In this document: in pieces, positions 16,388 to 24,301 of the stretch
Numbering within the stretch: position 1 is the first letter of the stretch
Layout of the letters: each line of letters opens with the position of its first letter
Position numbers and translations under genes: made by a program
Notes under the pieces: model-generated
Seen by the model: only the letters and a program-made list of their open reading frames with translations
The model's database searches: none
What the model was told of the DNA's origin: nothing
NCBI GenBank assembly: GCA_045594705.1
Contig: JAZNZB010000090.1
Coordinates: 62,001-126,000 of the forward strand
DNA length: 64,000 nucleotides
Source: SVQP01 sp045594705
Lineage (GTDB): Bacteria > Bacillota > Clostridia > Oscillospirales > CAG-272
Reading direction: 5' to 3'

Positions 16388-17107
16388 ATGATTCTTTTTC
16401 CCGCAATTGATCTCATAGACGGTAAAGCGGTGCGCCTATACAAGGGCGATTACGCACAAATGACCGTATATAGCGATGACCCCGTATCCGTCGCAAGATC
16501 GTTTGAACAAGCAGGCGCGACTCATCTGCACGTTGTGGACCTGCAAGGTGCGCGTGACGGCGGCACTCCCAATTTTATGACCGTTTCCAATATCATCGGG
16601 AACACTTCCCTTTGCGTTGAGATAGGCGGCGGCATCCGCGACATGGATACTGTTGAAAAATACTTGAATGCAGGAGCGTTTCGTGTCATTCTGGGCACGG
16701 CTGCACTAACCGACCCCGAGTTTCTTGTGCAAGCAGTTGCCAAATACGGTGACAGAATTGCCGTAGGTGCAGATCTGCGCGATGGCATGGTGGCAACAAA
16801 CGGTTGGTTAGAAACCTCTCAGGTCAGCGGTTATGAGTTTATCGAAAACATGCAAAAAGTTGGCGTAAAGGTCATCATTTGCACCGATATATCCAAAGAC
16901 GGTGTGCTTGGCGGCACAAACCGTGCGCTGTATCGATCTCTGCAGGATAAGTTCCCTGACATGATGTTCACCGCCTCGGGCGGCATTTCGGATCTTGAAA
17001 CCGTCAAAGCGCTCAATGACATGAATATGTACGGAGCGATCCTTGGAAAAGCACTCTACACAGGTGCGCTGGATCTTGCCACGGCAGTCAGGGAGGTGAC
17101 AACATGA
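16388..17107 (+). CDS. hisA: ProFAR isomerase
   Basis: 239 residues, a (beta/alpha)8 barrel with the half-barrel repeat shared with HisF. The start at ATG 16388 has TTGGAG 7 nt upstream; an earlier in-frame start at 16328 would overlap hisH and is rejected. Catalytic Asp8 in AIDLIDGKAVRL and Asp of CTDISKDGV are both present, with phosphate-binding EIGGGIRD and ASGGISD loops. It isomerises ProFAR to PRFAR. Overlaps hisF by 4 bp. Confidence 0.95.
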   Translation: MILFPAIDLIDGKAVRLYKGDYAQMTVYSDDPVSVARSFEQAGATHLHVVDLQGARDGGTPNFMTVSNIIGNTSLCVEIGGGIRDMDTVEKYLNAGAFRVILGTAALTDPEFLVQAVAKYGDRIAVGADLRDGMVATNGWLETSQVSGYEFIENMQKVGVKVIICTDISKDGVLGGTNRALYRSLQDKFPDMMFTASGGISDLETVKALNDMNMYGAILGKALYTGALDLATAVREVTT

Positions 17108-17862
17108 TCACCAAGCGAATTATTCCCTGTCTTGACGTCAAGGACGGACGCGTTGTCAAGGGCGTCAATTTCGCAGGCTTGCGCGACGTCAACTCACCTG
17201 TGGAGCTTGCCAAGTATTACAGTGACAACGGCGCTGACGAGCTTGTTTTTTACGATATCGCGGCATCGGCAGCAGAACGAGCCCTGTTTACCGACATTCT
17301 GACAGAAACGGCTAAAGAGGTGTTTATTCCGCTGACCGTGGGCGGTGGCATCAATTCCCTTTCGGATTTTGAGCGCGTGCTCGCTTGCGGTGCGGACAAG
17401 GTCAGCGTCAATACCGGCGCGATCAAAAACCCCGATCTGATCTACGCCGCGGCAAGAAAGTACGGCAGTCAATGCGTGGTGCTCTCGGCTGATATCAAGC
17501 GCGTGGACGGCGTTTTCCGTGTGTTTGCCAAGGGCGGACGCGAAAACACGGGCATCGAGGCCTTGGAATGGCTCAGACGTGCCGAGGAGAACGGTGCGGG
17601 CGAGATCGTGGTCAATTCGATCGACACGGACGGCGTCAAGCAAGGCTTTGACCTTGAAATGCTGGAGCAGGTCTGCAATACGGTCAACGTACCCGTGATT
17701 GCCTCGGGTGGCGCGGGCTGTGTACAGGACTTTGTGACACTGTTCAAGTCTGTGCCCGGTGTTGATGCGGGTCTTGCCGCATCGGTATTCCATTTCGGAG
17801 AAATCAAAATCCCCTCGCTCAAGCAGAGTCTGCACGAGCAAGGGATCATCGTAAGGAGATAG
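17104..17862 (+). CDS. hisF: Imidazole glycerol phosphate synthase, cyclase subunit
   Basis: 252 residues, (beta/alpha)8 barrel. It joins HisH-derived ammonia to PRFAR and cleaves to imidazole glycerol phosphate plus AICAR. Catalytic Asp11 in IPCLDVKDGRVVKG and the second Asp in NSIDTDGVKQGFD are kept; phosphate loops VGGGINS and ASGGAG are also present. The start overlaps the hisA stop (ATGA); hisIE follows after 2 bp. Confidence 0.97.
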   Translation: MITKRIIPCLDVKDGRVVKGVNFAGLRDVNSPVELAKYYSDNGADELVFYDIAASAAERALFTDILTETAKEVFIPLTVGGGINSLSDFERVLACGADKVSVNTGAIKNPDLIYAAARKYGSQCVVLSADIKRVDGVFRVFAKGGRENTGIEALEWLRRAEENGAGEIVVNSIDTDGVKQGFDLEMLEQVCNTVNVPVIASGGAGCVQDFVTLFKSVPGVDAGLAASVFHFGEIKIPSLKQSLHEQGIIVRR

Positions 17863-17864
17863 TT

Positions 17865-18512
17865 ATGTTAGAAATCAAGGATTTGAAATTTGATCAGAAC
17901 GGTCTGATCCCTGCCATCGTCGTGGACGCGCAGGACGGCAAGGTTCTGATGCTGGCTTATATGAACGCAGAGAGTCTGCAGATCACCATGGAAGAAGGCA
18001 CGACCTGCTTCTGGTCGCGCTCCAGACAAGAGCTTTGGAGAAAAGGCGAAACGTCGGGCAACAAGCAGCACGTGCTGTGCATCAAGGCGGACTGCGACCG
18101 CGACACGCTGACCGTGCTTGTTACCAAGGATGGTCCCGCCTGCCACACGGGCGCGGAAACCTGCTTCAACGACCTGCTTTACACAAGTGGTACAGAAGCT
18201 CCCTTCTCGCTCAATACGCTTGAAGCATTGCTTGCGGACAGACGTGAAAAGATGCCCGAGGGCTCTTATACCACTTACCTGTTTGCCAAGGGTATGGATA
18301 AGATTCTCAAGAAGGTGGGCGAGGAATCCACCGAGGTCATCATCGCGGGCAAGAATCAGGATAAGGCCGAGGCCATTTACGAGATCGCAGACCTTGCCTA
18401 TCACGTCATGGTCATGATGAACGAAATGGGCATTTCGGTTGACGAGGTTAAGGCAGAGCTTGCGTCCAGGCATATCATTGACCATAAGGTCAAGCAGGAA
18501 AAGATGAAATAA
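17865..18512 (+). CDS. hisIE: Bifunctional phosphoribosyl-AMP cyclohydrolase / phosphoribosyl-ATP pyrophosphatase
   Basis: 215 residues with two domains. Residues 1-115 are HisI (PRA-CH): MLAYMNAESL, TCFWSRSRQELWRKGETSGN and the zinc-site cysteines around PACHTGAETCF. Residues 120-210 are HisE (PRA-PH), a MazG-like helical domain with KVGEESTEVIIAGKN. It carries out steps 2 and 3 of the pathway. It is the last gene of the operon, with a terminator 8 bp past its stop. A fused hisIE is common in bacteria and not unusual here. Confidence 0.95.
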   Translation: MLEIKDLKFDQNGLIPAIVVDAQDGKVLMLAYMNAESLQITMEEGTTCFWSRSRQELWRKGETSGNKQHVLCIKADCDRDTLTVLVTKDGPACHTGAETCFNDLLYTSGTEAPFSLNTLEALLADRREKMPEGSYTTYLFAKGMDKILKKVGEESTEVIIAGKNQDKAEAIYEIADLAYHVMVMMNEMGISVDEVKAELASRHIIDHKVKQEKMK

Positions 18513-18519
18513 GGAAGCA

Positions 18520-18548
18520 GGCACTCGCAATAAAGCGAGTGCCTTTAT
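18520..18548 (+). terminator. Terminator of the his operon
   Basis: Perfect 9-bp stem GGCACTCGC/GCGAGTGCC, 6-nt loop, short T-run, 8 bp after the hisIE stop. Confidence 0.9.
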
Positions 18549-18762
18549 CAATTCATTGCAGCATGCGCCGATCATCCGCAACTTCTATTTTCGCGACAGT
18601 AAGTGCCGTGACGAGGATTACCGCAAGGCTATGAACGAGCTAACATCCTTCTCTTTCACGGCGAAAAACCTGCATGACGACGCGGCTGATTCCCTTGCCA
18701 TGATGGCGGGGTATCTGTCTGAGAGACCTAAGGTGGTCACGGTGGCAAAGAGACCGTTTTGA
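18544..18762 (+). pseudogene. 3' remnant of a phage terminase large subunit gene
   Basis: About 70 codons directly after the his terminator encode FINSLQHAPIIRNFYF, a stretch with two Arg/Asp/Glu-rich turns, then NLHDDAADSLAMMAGYL and a short basic tail to a stop at 18762. The HDDA-DSLAM motif is the characteristic C-terminal end of the TerL nuclease domain in tailed phages. There is no start codon context and no upstream ATPase domain, so this is a truncated leftover, not a gene. The orientation and order match the portal remnant at 21.3 kb: terL is normally followed directly by the portal gene. Confidence 0.75.
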
Positions 18763-18769
18763 TATAGCA

Positions 18770-18800
18770 AAACGCCCCCAAAATCGGGGGCGTTTGTTGT
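18770..18800. terminator. Strong bidirectional terminator
   Basis: Perfect 10-bp stem AAACGCCCCC/GGGGGCGTTT, 6-nt loop, T-rich on both sides in the matching orientation. It can end transcription both from the phage remnant and from the convergent DUF4886 lipoprotein gene, whose stop is at 18836. Confidence 0.85.
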
Positions 18801-18835
18801 TTATAATCCTATAACAATATTTCCAAACCATAAAG

Positions 18836-21076
18836 TTACGGTGATTTACCGTCCTCGCCATGTGAAGGATGAACGGAAATGGTTGCTGTGACTGTCGTAT
18901 AGCCATAGCCGATTAACACGAATGCTTCAAGATCAGTCACGTTGCCTTGCTTATCGATTGTATAGCTTTCCAAGGTAATGACAGGCTCTGCAAAATCACT
19001 GCTAAGATGCTGATTAACAAAAACCTCAATGGCATCAATCAATGCCTGGTCACTGTCAATCTTCTCAAAGGTATAGCTTGCACTCTCGATCGCCTCCTTG
19101 GCTTTTTTCGCAGGATCAATTTCGTAATTCTCCAGAACGGTCACTGTATACGGCGATTGCAAAGCAGCATTAACTGCTGCCTGAGCAATTTGCGTATACT
19201 CTACAGGCAATTCCCCAAACACAGGTGATTGGGGAACGTCGATGAATGTTCCTCCATCAATCCACAGTTCCTCGGGGATGAGATATTTTGCAAAGGTTTG
19301 CGCAACGATATAACCACCAAAAGTGTATGCTATATGTACGTCATCACGCTGGAGACCGATCACGGTTTCTTTATCGTCCGAATAATTCAGCAACCCCAGA
19401 TACGTTGTTCGGGCATTTTGAACAGCTGTACCGACTGGAATAACGCCATCAAAGCTTCTGCGCGTTCTATTTCCTTTGTATTCCATGAGTTGCTTAGTCA
19501 TGGCTACAATCTGCTCATATTCGGTAAGCCCTGCGTTCAAAGTTGTCGTATCGGTTGATTTCTGCCAAATCATATAGTAATATATTTTTGCTTCCGGAGC
19601 ATTTTCCGAAACGTAATCAAGCATATACGGAACAGAATTCTCTATGGGCAGAAAAGCTGCATCTTCTCCCTCCAGTCCTGTTGCCAAGCCCGAATTCACT
19701 TCTGGGAAAAAGCCCTGTACTGTCACAGCATCCCATTGCTTGAGAGATATAATGTCGCTAAGCTTATGAAGCGGTTCATCGTCATAGACCCATATGCCTG
19801 TCTCGGCCTCGTAATATCGATGCTTATATGAGGGTTCATCGGAAGACACCTGTGTTGCATGCCACGCAAGTGTTTTGGCTGCATTAATTGCCAAATGTAC
19901 ATCCACCTTTGTATTTTCGCCCAGCAGGGACTTAATCTGCTCGCAAAGTTGTCTAGCTGCATCATGTGAAAAACTATTACCGATCAGCAATATGCGGTAA
20001 GGTCTTGCATCGGTAAAATCCTCCACATAACTTGCACCACAACCACAGCTATACGTAGTAAATCCTCCCTCTGTATACGTCGGTTCAGTCACATTCTCAT
20101 CAAAATCATGCATATGCCCATCTGTAAATTCAATTATGATCTGTTCATTATCATAATCGTCAAGCGTAATCGTCCCCCAAGTATCTCCCGATTTCTTGCC
20201 AATAGAAATAGCCAACAAGCCATCAGTATGAATAACGTATTCTCCTGTTCCTGTCACCCACGGTCCAAGGCTCAGCCACTCGTTTGATTGACTGCTTGAC
20301 ACGATGTTGAAAATCATTTGCAGACCGTCAAGATCATAGTGAATTACAGTTCCTGCGCTAACGTAGATCAATTCACCAACGCGAAGTCGTGTCGTTGAGT
20401 TATGTTCCTGACCGTAATAGTACGAGCCTTGCTCTATGTCAAATTTTGAGATCTCCAAATAATTGCCATCGGGATCAATCTGATAACAATTCGTGCATTT
20501 ACCATGAACATAGATATGCCCCATTGCGTCCACATAGTCCGTTACATATGAATCACCGCAAATGCAGCTATGGTTGGTATAGCCCTGCTCGGTGCAGGAT
20601 GCAGGAGTAATAACAATATCATAATCGTGCGCGATCTTATCGATTAATCCTGTTTCGGAGTGATTGCAGATTACGCAAAAACGTATTTTCATGCCGGTTT
20701 GCGTGCACGTGGGAGCAATAACAACGAACCAATCACTATACATGTGCGTACATTCAGGTTTTTCTGGAATATATACGGGATCAAGAACTGTACCATCAGT
20801 CAGCGTAATGATCAAACGACCTTGCTCATCAACTTCAATCTTTTCAATGGTAGCACCCGTTTCACCCTGCTCGCCTTGCTCGCCCTTTTCACCTTGGATG
20901 CCCTGCTCGCCTTGCTCGCCCTTTTCACCTTGGATGCCCTGCTCGCCCTGCGGGCCTTGTTCGCCTTGGATGCCTTGCTCGCCCTGCGGGCCTTGCGCTT
21001 CCTGTGTGTCACAAGCTGTCAAAAGCACCGAAAGCATCAGCAGACAAGCCAAAACCATAAAAGCCAATTTCTTCAT
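18836..21076 (-). CDS. Collagen-like-repeat lipoprotein with DUF4886 (SGNH-like) domain
   Basis: 746 residues from ATG 21076 (GGAGG 7 nt upstream). Signal peptide with lipobox LLTAC, Cys22. Residues 29-75 are about 15 G-X-Y triplets (GPQGEQ, GIQGEK types), a collagen-like stalk. Residues 109-197 and 322-356 hold Cys/His-rich repeats (pattern H-Y...C...G-Y...C-CG) common in secreted clostridial proteins. From about 359 a DUF4886 domain starts with RILLIGNSFSHDA, the SGNH-hydrolase block I with its Ser. It is probably a surface hydrolase or esterase held out by the stalk; the substrate is unknown. It lies between two phage remnants on the other strand. Confidence 0.82.
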   Translation of the reverse strand: MKKLAFMVLACLLMLSVLLTACDTQEAQGPQGEQGIQGEQGPQGEQGIQGEKGEQGEQGIQGEKGEQGEQGETGATIEKIEVDEQGRLIITLTDGTVLDPVYIPEKPECTHMYSDWFVVIAPTCTQTGMKIRFCVICNHSETGLIDKIAHDYDIVITPASCTEQGYTNHSCICGDSYVTDYVDAMGHIYVHGKCTNCYQIDPDGNYLEISKFDIEQGSYYYGQEHNSTTRLRVGELIYVSAGTVIHYDLDGLQMIFNIVSSSQSNEWLSLGPWVTGTGEYVIHTDGLLAISIGKKSGDTWGTITLDDYDNEQIIIEFTDGHMHDFDENVTEPTYTEGGFTTYSCGCGASYVEDFTDARPYRILLIGNSFSHDAARQLCEQIKSLLGENTKVDVHLAINAAKTLAWHATQVSSDEPSYKHRYYEAETGIWVYDDEPLHKLSDIISLKQWDAVTVQGFFPEVNSGLATGLEGEDAAFLPIENSVPYMLDYVSENAPEAKIYYYMIWQKSTDTTTLNAGLTEYEQIVAMTKQLMEYKGNRTRRSFDGVIPVGTAVQNARTTYLGLLNYSDDKETVIGLQRDDVHIAYTFGGYIVAQTFAKYLIPEELWIDGGTFIDVPQSPVFGELPVEYTQIAQAAVNAALQSPYTVTVLENYEIDPAKKAKEAIESASYTFEKIDSDQALIDAIEVFVNQHLSSDFAEPVITLESYTIDKQGNVTDLEAFVLIGYGYTTVTATISVHPSHGEDGKSP
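20852..20992 (-). repeat. Collagen-like triplet repeat within the DUF4886 lipoprotein gene
   Basis: The DNA encodes uninterrupted Gly-X-Y triplets with two longer nested units (GEQGIQ and GEKGEQGEQ). Near-identical 9-18-bp units in tandem make the segment prone to slipped-strand length change, so stalk length may vary between strains. Confidence 0.9.
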
Positions 21077-21129
21077 TTCTTCCTCCAAAATCAAAAAACC
21101 ATTTATAACAAAAATGATAATTTAATATT

Positions 21130-21158
21130 ATTTTATCACTTTTCCCATAATATGTAAA
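21130..21158 (-). promoter_or_regulatory. Probable promoter of the collagen-like lipoprotein gene
   Basis: On the minus strand -35 TTTACA (21153-21158), 17-bp spacer, -10 TAAAAT (21130-21135), about 55 bp before the start codon. Confidence 0.6.
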
Positions 21159-21316
21159 TGCAACTATCATACAAATATAATGATAAATAATTGTGTAAAT
21201 CCGCCATTGGCATTTCGTGCTTTTACTAAAATGCTACATCTAGTATTGGTAGGGTTTACTACATCAACATTTGGTGTTATAGTACAGATAGAATGCTGAC
21301 GCCAAGGTGGGTAACA

Positions 21317-21538
21317 GTGAGCTACGGCCGAAGCAAAATCTACTCCGATACTAGAGAAATAACGGTAGCCAATGTCAAGGACGAGGTCAATAAGGCGGGC
21401 GCGGTACACTGTCAAAACCAGTCCGAAACCCCGACGCTGTGGAAAGAATTTCGGGGTCAGACCAAGATATTACAGAAAACAAAAGAGATCCACGAGGAAA
21501 TCAATCACAAAATCAACGAAAACCGCGCGTACGAGATT
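21317..21538 (+). pseudogene. 5' remnant of a phage portal protein gene (SPP1 gp6-like)
   Basis: From a GTG at 21317, preceded by AAGGTGG, about 74 codons encode YGRSKIYSDTREITVANV, then LWKEFRGQTKIL, KEIHEEINHKINENRAYEI. This matches the N-terminal pattern of clostridial SPP1-type portal proteins (LW-YY-G-QPIL, IRPEICNKIVENRA-EIV-F). Similarity stops at 21538; the frame then runs into a hairpin and ends at 21595. Same strand and order as the terL remnant at 18.5 kb. The missing pieces and the DUF4886 gene lie between them. The match is by recall of the family pattern, so a profile search is needed. Confidence 0.6.
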
Positions 21539-21558
21539 TCTTTATTCACATATAAAAA

Positions 21559-21588
21559 ACCGCGATGCATTATACATCGCGGTTATCT
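21559..21588 (-). terminator. Terminator of the Gfo/Idh gene
   Basis: Perfect 10-bp stem AACCGCGATG/CATCGCGGTT, 6-nt loop, with the T-run on the minus-strand side, 18 bp after the stop at 21606. Confidence 0.85.
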
Positions 21589-21605
21589 GTATTAAATCTT
21601 ATGCT

Positions 21606-22805
21606 TTATTCCCTCTCGCAAAATGCGCCGTTTGTGAAATCCGGGAAGTCTACGGGGGCTCCGCCCTTGGCGATCGACATTTCGGACAGAGGTGTCACAG
21701 CCATCCAGGCAGCTGCGTCGTAGACGTCGATGGGGCAAGGCGTGCCGTTTCTGACAGCCTCGATGAACGCATCGTAAACAAGACCGTCCATGCCGCCGTG
21801 GCCGCCGCGAATGCCTTCCTTGAGATACTTCTCCCAAACGGGATGCTCGTACTTTTCAAGATACTTTTCCGCGTTGTTCCACTGCACAGACCAATTCCAA
21901 TGGTCTGCGGGCGTGAAATCGGAATCTAAGTAAACCGAGTTGTTGTCTTCCATGTACATGCCCAGCGTGCCGCGCACGGTAAATCTTCTGCTGTATGCTC
22001 TGGGCAGCGTTGTATCAAGGCTGAGCGTAATGGTTTCGCCGTTGGCGCACTTGATGATGGTGGTTACCACGTCGCCCTGTGCGAAATTCGCAGTCTGCAG
22101 AGCGGGATTGACGTTTTCGTGCTGTCTTGCATACTCGTTCATGCCGCGTGACTTGCTTGCAACCGAAACAAGATTCAAGAATCTGTTTCCTCTGTTGATA
22201 CCCAAAATCTGCGCGATCGGGCCAAGCTCGTGCGTGGGGTAGTTCTCGCAGTTTCTGTGCAGATAATTGCGCAGTCTGTAGTGTCTGTTTTCTTTGCCAT
22301 AAGCGACCTCATCGCGCAAATCGTGGCAATAGCCGCCCTCGCAATGCACGATCTCGCCAAACAGCCCCTGTTTGATCATATTCATGACCATCATCTCAAT
22401 TCTGCCGTAGCAGCAATTTTCAAGGAACATAAAGGGCGTTTTGGTGCGCTCGTAAGCGCGGACCATATCCCAGCATTGGTCGATCGAATAAGCACCGCCG
22501 ACTTCCATACCTACGGCAATTCCCTTTTCCATGGCTTCAATGGCGATCGGCACGTGGGATTCCCACGAAGAAAGGATCAGTACAGCATCCGCAAGTGCGG
22601 GATCAAGCACCTCATGCCAGTCAGTACTTGCGAAAGGCTTTACAAATCCACGTCCTACAATGGTATTCACAGCCCAATCAACTCTGTCCTGATAAGTGTC
22701 GCACACAGCAGTCACAACCATATTGTCCATATCCAAAAGGCAATTCTGGAGCATATATCCGCCTCTGCAGCCAAGACCTATGATCGCTACTCTGACTTTT
22801 TCCAT
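21606..22805 (-). CDS. Gfo/Idh/MocA-family oxidoreductase
   Basis: 399 residues from ATG 22805, which has a GGAGG 7 nt upstream; the ATG at 22820 is too close to the promoter and has no site of its own. N-terminal Rossmann domain VRVAIIGLGCRGGYML (GxGxxG) for NAD(P); the C-terminal half is the substrate-binding alpha/beta domain with EGGYCHDLRDEV and the typical NYPTHELGPI histidine. It probably oxidises or epimerises a sugar or glycoside; related surface-glycan enzymes use NAD catalytically. Substrate unknown. Monocistronic between its own promoter and terminator, with trkA divergent. Confidence 0.88.
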   Translation of the reverse strand: MEKVRVAIIGLGCRGGYMLQNCLLDMDNMVVTAVCDTYQDRVDWAVNTIVGRGFVKPFASTDWHEVLDPALADAVLILSSWESHVPIAIEAMEKGIAVGMEVGGAYSIDQCWDMVRAYERTKTPFMFLENCCYGRIEMMVMNMIKQGLFGEIVHCEGGYCHDLRDEVAYGKENRHYRLRNYLHRNCENYPTHELGPIAQILGINRGNRFLNLVSVASKSRGMNEYARQHENVNPALQTANFAQGDVVTTIIKCANGETITLSLDTTLPRAYSRRFTVRGTLGMYMEDNNSVYLDSDFTPADHWNWSVQWNNAEKYLEKYEHPVWEKYLKEGIRGGHGGMDGLVYDAFIEAVRNGTPCPIDVYDAAAWMAVTPLSEMSIAKGGAPVDFPDFTNGAFCERE

Positions 22806-22836
22806 ATTGAAGTCCTCCATAATAGATATCTCCTAT

Positions 22837-22865
22837 ATCATACCACTTATTGCTTTGACTGTCAA
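22837..22865 (-). promoter_or_regulatory. Promoter of the Gfo/Idh gene
   Basis: Minus strand: TTGACA (22860-22865), 17-bp spacer, TATGAT (22837-22842), 32 bp before the start. Confidence 0.8.
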
Positions 22866-22881
22866 TAATTTTGCAAAAGTC

Positions 22882-22910
22882 TTGCATTATACATTTGATT
22901 GTGCTATAAT
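22882..22910 (+). promoter_or_regulatory. Promoter of trkA-trkH
   Basis: TTGCAT (22882-22887), 17-bp spacer, TATAAT (22905-22910), 34 bp before trkA. Confidence 0.75.
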
Positions 22911-22943
22911 TAGGTCAATGTCATTTCATAAATGGAGTAATAT

Positions 22944-24299
22944 ATGAACATCATTGTTGTTGGTGCCGGTGCTGTCGGCACAGTGATTTGTACACAACTC
23001 GCCAAGGAAGGTCACGATATTACTATTGTTGACCAGAACATGTCTGTTTTGGCCGAGCTCTCCAACAAGCTGGATATTATCGGTGTTCAAGGAAACGGTG
23101 CTTCCGTATCTGCGTTACGCAAAGCAGGTGCTGACAAAGCTGAACTTTTAATTGCGGTCACCAATGAGGATGAGCTGAATATTCTTTGCTGTGCGTCTGC
23201 AAAAAAGCTAGGCACAAAAAACACAGTTGCCAGAGTCCGCAATCCCGAGTATACAGAATTGATGCAAATGCTCAGCAAGGACCTGAACCTATCGCTGACC
23301 ATCAATCCCGAGTACTCTGTTGCAAAGGAGATCTCGCGCATGCTCAGATTCCCTTTCGCATCCAAGATCGATACCTGTTATCGCGGCCGAGTCGAGCTTG
23401 CAGAATTTACAGTAGAGCCGGGCTCAGTTCTGTGCGGACTGACTCCTGCACAGATCCACACCAAAGTAGGACTTCACTTTTTGATCTGTTGTGTTCTTCG
23501 AAAGAATGAAGCATATATCCCCAAGGGTGATTTCGTTTTGCAAGCAGGAGATAAGGTTTGTCTGACTGCACACAACGATGAAATCGCTCAGTTCTTCAAG
23601 GCGATCGGCGCGTACAAGCATCCTGTTCGTGACGTGTTGATCGTTGGTGGCAGCAGAATGACCTATTATTTGCTGACCTTCTTGCAAAAAAACAAGATCC
23701 GTGCAACTGTAATCGAGCCGGATAAGCAGCGTTGCCGCTTGTTGGCTGAGCAATTTGACTGTAACGTAATCCATGATGACGGTACCAAGCAGTCGGTTCT
23801 TCAAGAAGAGGGCGTTACAAACGCAGACGCCTTCATTGCACTTTCGGATGAGGACGAGGAAAATGCAATCGTTTCTCTCTATGCTAAATCCCAGAACAAT
23901 AATAAGATCATTACGTTGATCAGAAATATGCAGTATGTAGAGCTGTTCAAGGGCGTAGGCCTTGATAGCATTGTCTCCCCGAAGTACTCGACCTCCAATG
24001 AGATCGTAAGATATGTACGCTCTCTTGCTGTAACAAAGGAAATTGAAATTGAATCCTTGCATACCCTCATGGATAACCGATTCGAGGCCTTGGAAATTGT
24101 CATCAAGGACCATGCCGAGGGAGTTACCGGTGTCCCCCTGAAGCAACTCAAGATCAGAAATGATATACTGATTGCCACAATTGTTCATAAGGATAAGATC
24201 GTTATTCCCTCCGGTAATGACAAGATTGAAAAAGACGATACTGTCATTCTGATCACAAAGGGTGAACACATTGAGAACATAAAGGATATTTTGAAATAA
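22944..24299 (+). CDS. trkA: Trk potassium uptake regulatory protein TrkA
   Basis: 451 residues with two RCK-N/RCK-C units. The first Rossmann repeat opens with IIVVGAGAVGTVIC and an acidic IVDQN end; the second begins at about 231 with VLIVGGSRMTYYLL and VIEPDKQRC. The second nucleotide loop, GGSRMT, departs from GxGxxG, suggesting that only the first unit binds NAD tightly. It is a cytoplasmic ring that gates TrkH in response to nucleotides. The gene ends 2 bp before trkH, so the pair is coupled. Confidence 0.93.
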   Translation: MNIIVVGAGAVGTVICTQLAKEGHDITIVDQNMSVLAELSNKLDIIGVQGNGASVSALRKAGADKAELLIAVTNEDELNILCCASAKKLGTKNTVARVRNPEYTELMQMLSKDLNLSLTINPEYSVAKEISRMLRFPFASKIDTCYRGRVELAEFTVEPGSVLCGLTPAQIHTKVGLHFLICCVLRKNEAYIPKGDFVLQAGDKVCLTAHNDEIAQFFKAIGAYKHPVRDVLIVGGSRMTYYLLTFLQKNKIRATVIEPDKQRCRLLAEQFDCNVIHDDGTKQSVLQEEGVTNADAFIALSDEDEENAIVSLYAKSQNNNKIITLIRNMQYVELFKGVGLDSIVSPKYSTSNEIVRYVRSLAVTKEIEIESLHTLMDNRFEALEIVIKDHAEGVTGVPLKQLKIRNDILIATIVHKDKIVIPSGNDKIEKDDTVILITKGEHIENIKDILK

Positions 24300-24301
24300 T
24301 T

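Noticed and set aside
20852..20992. CRISPR-like short repeats
   Set aside because: The repeats are in frame, encode Gly-X-Y triplets and have no spacers.
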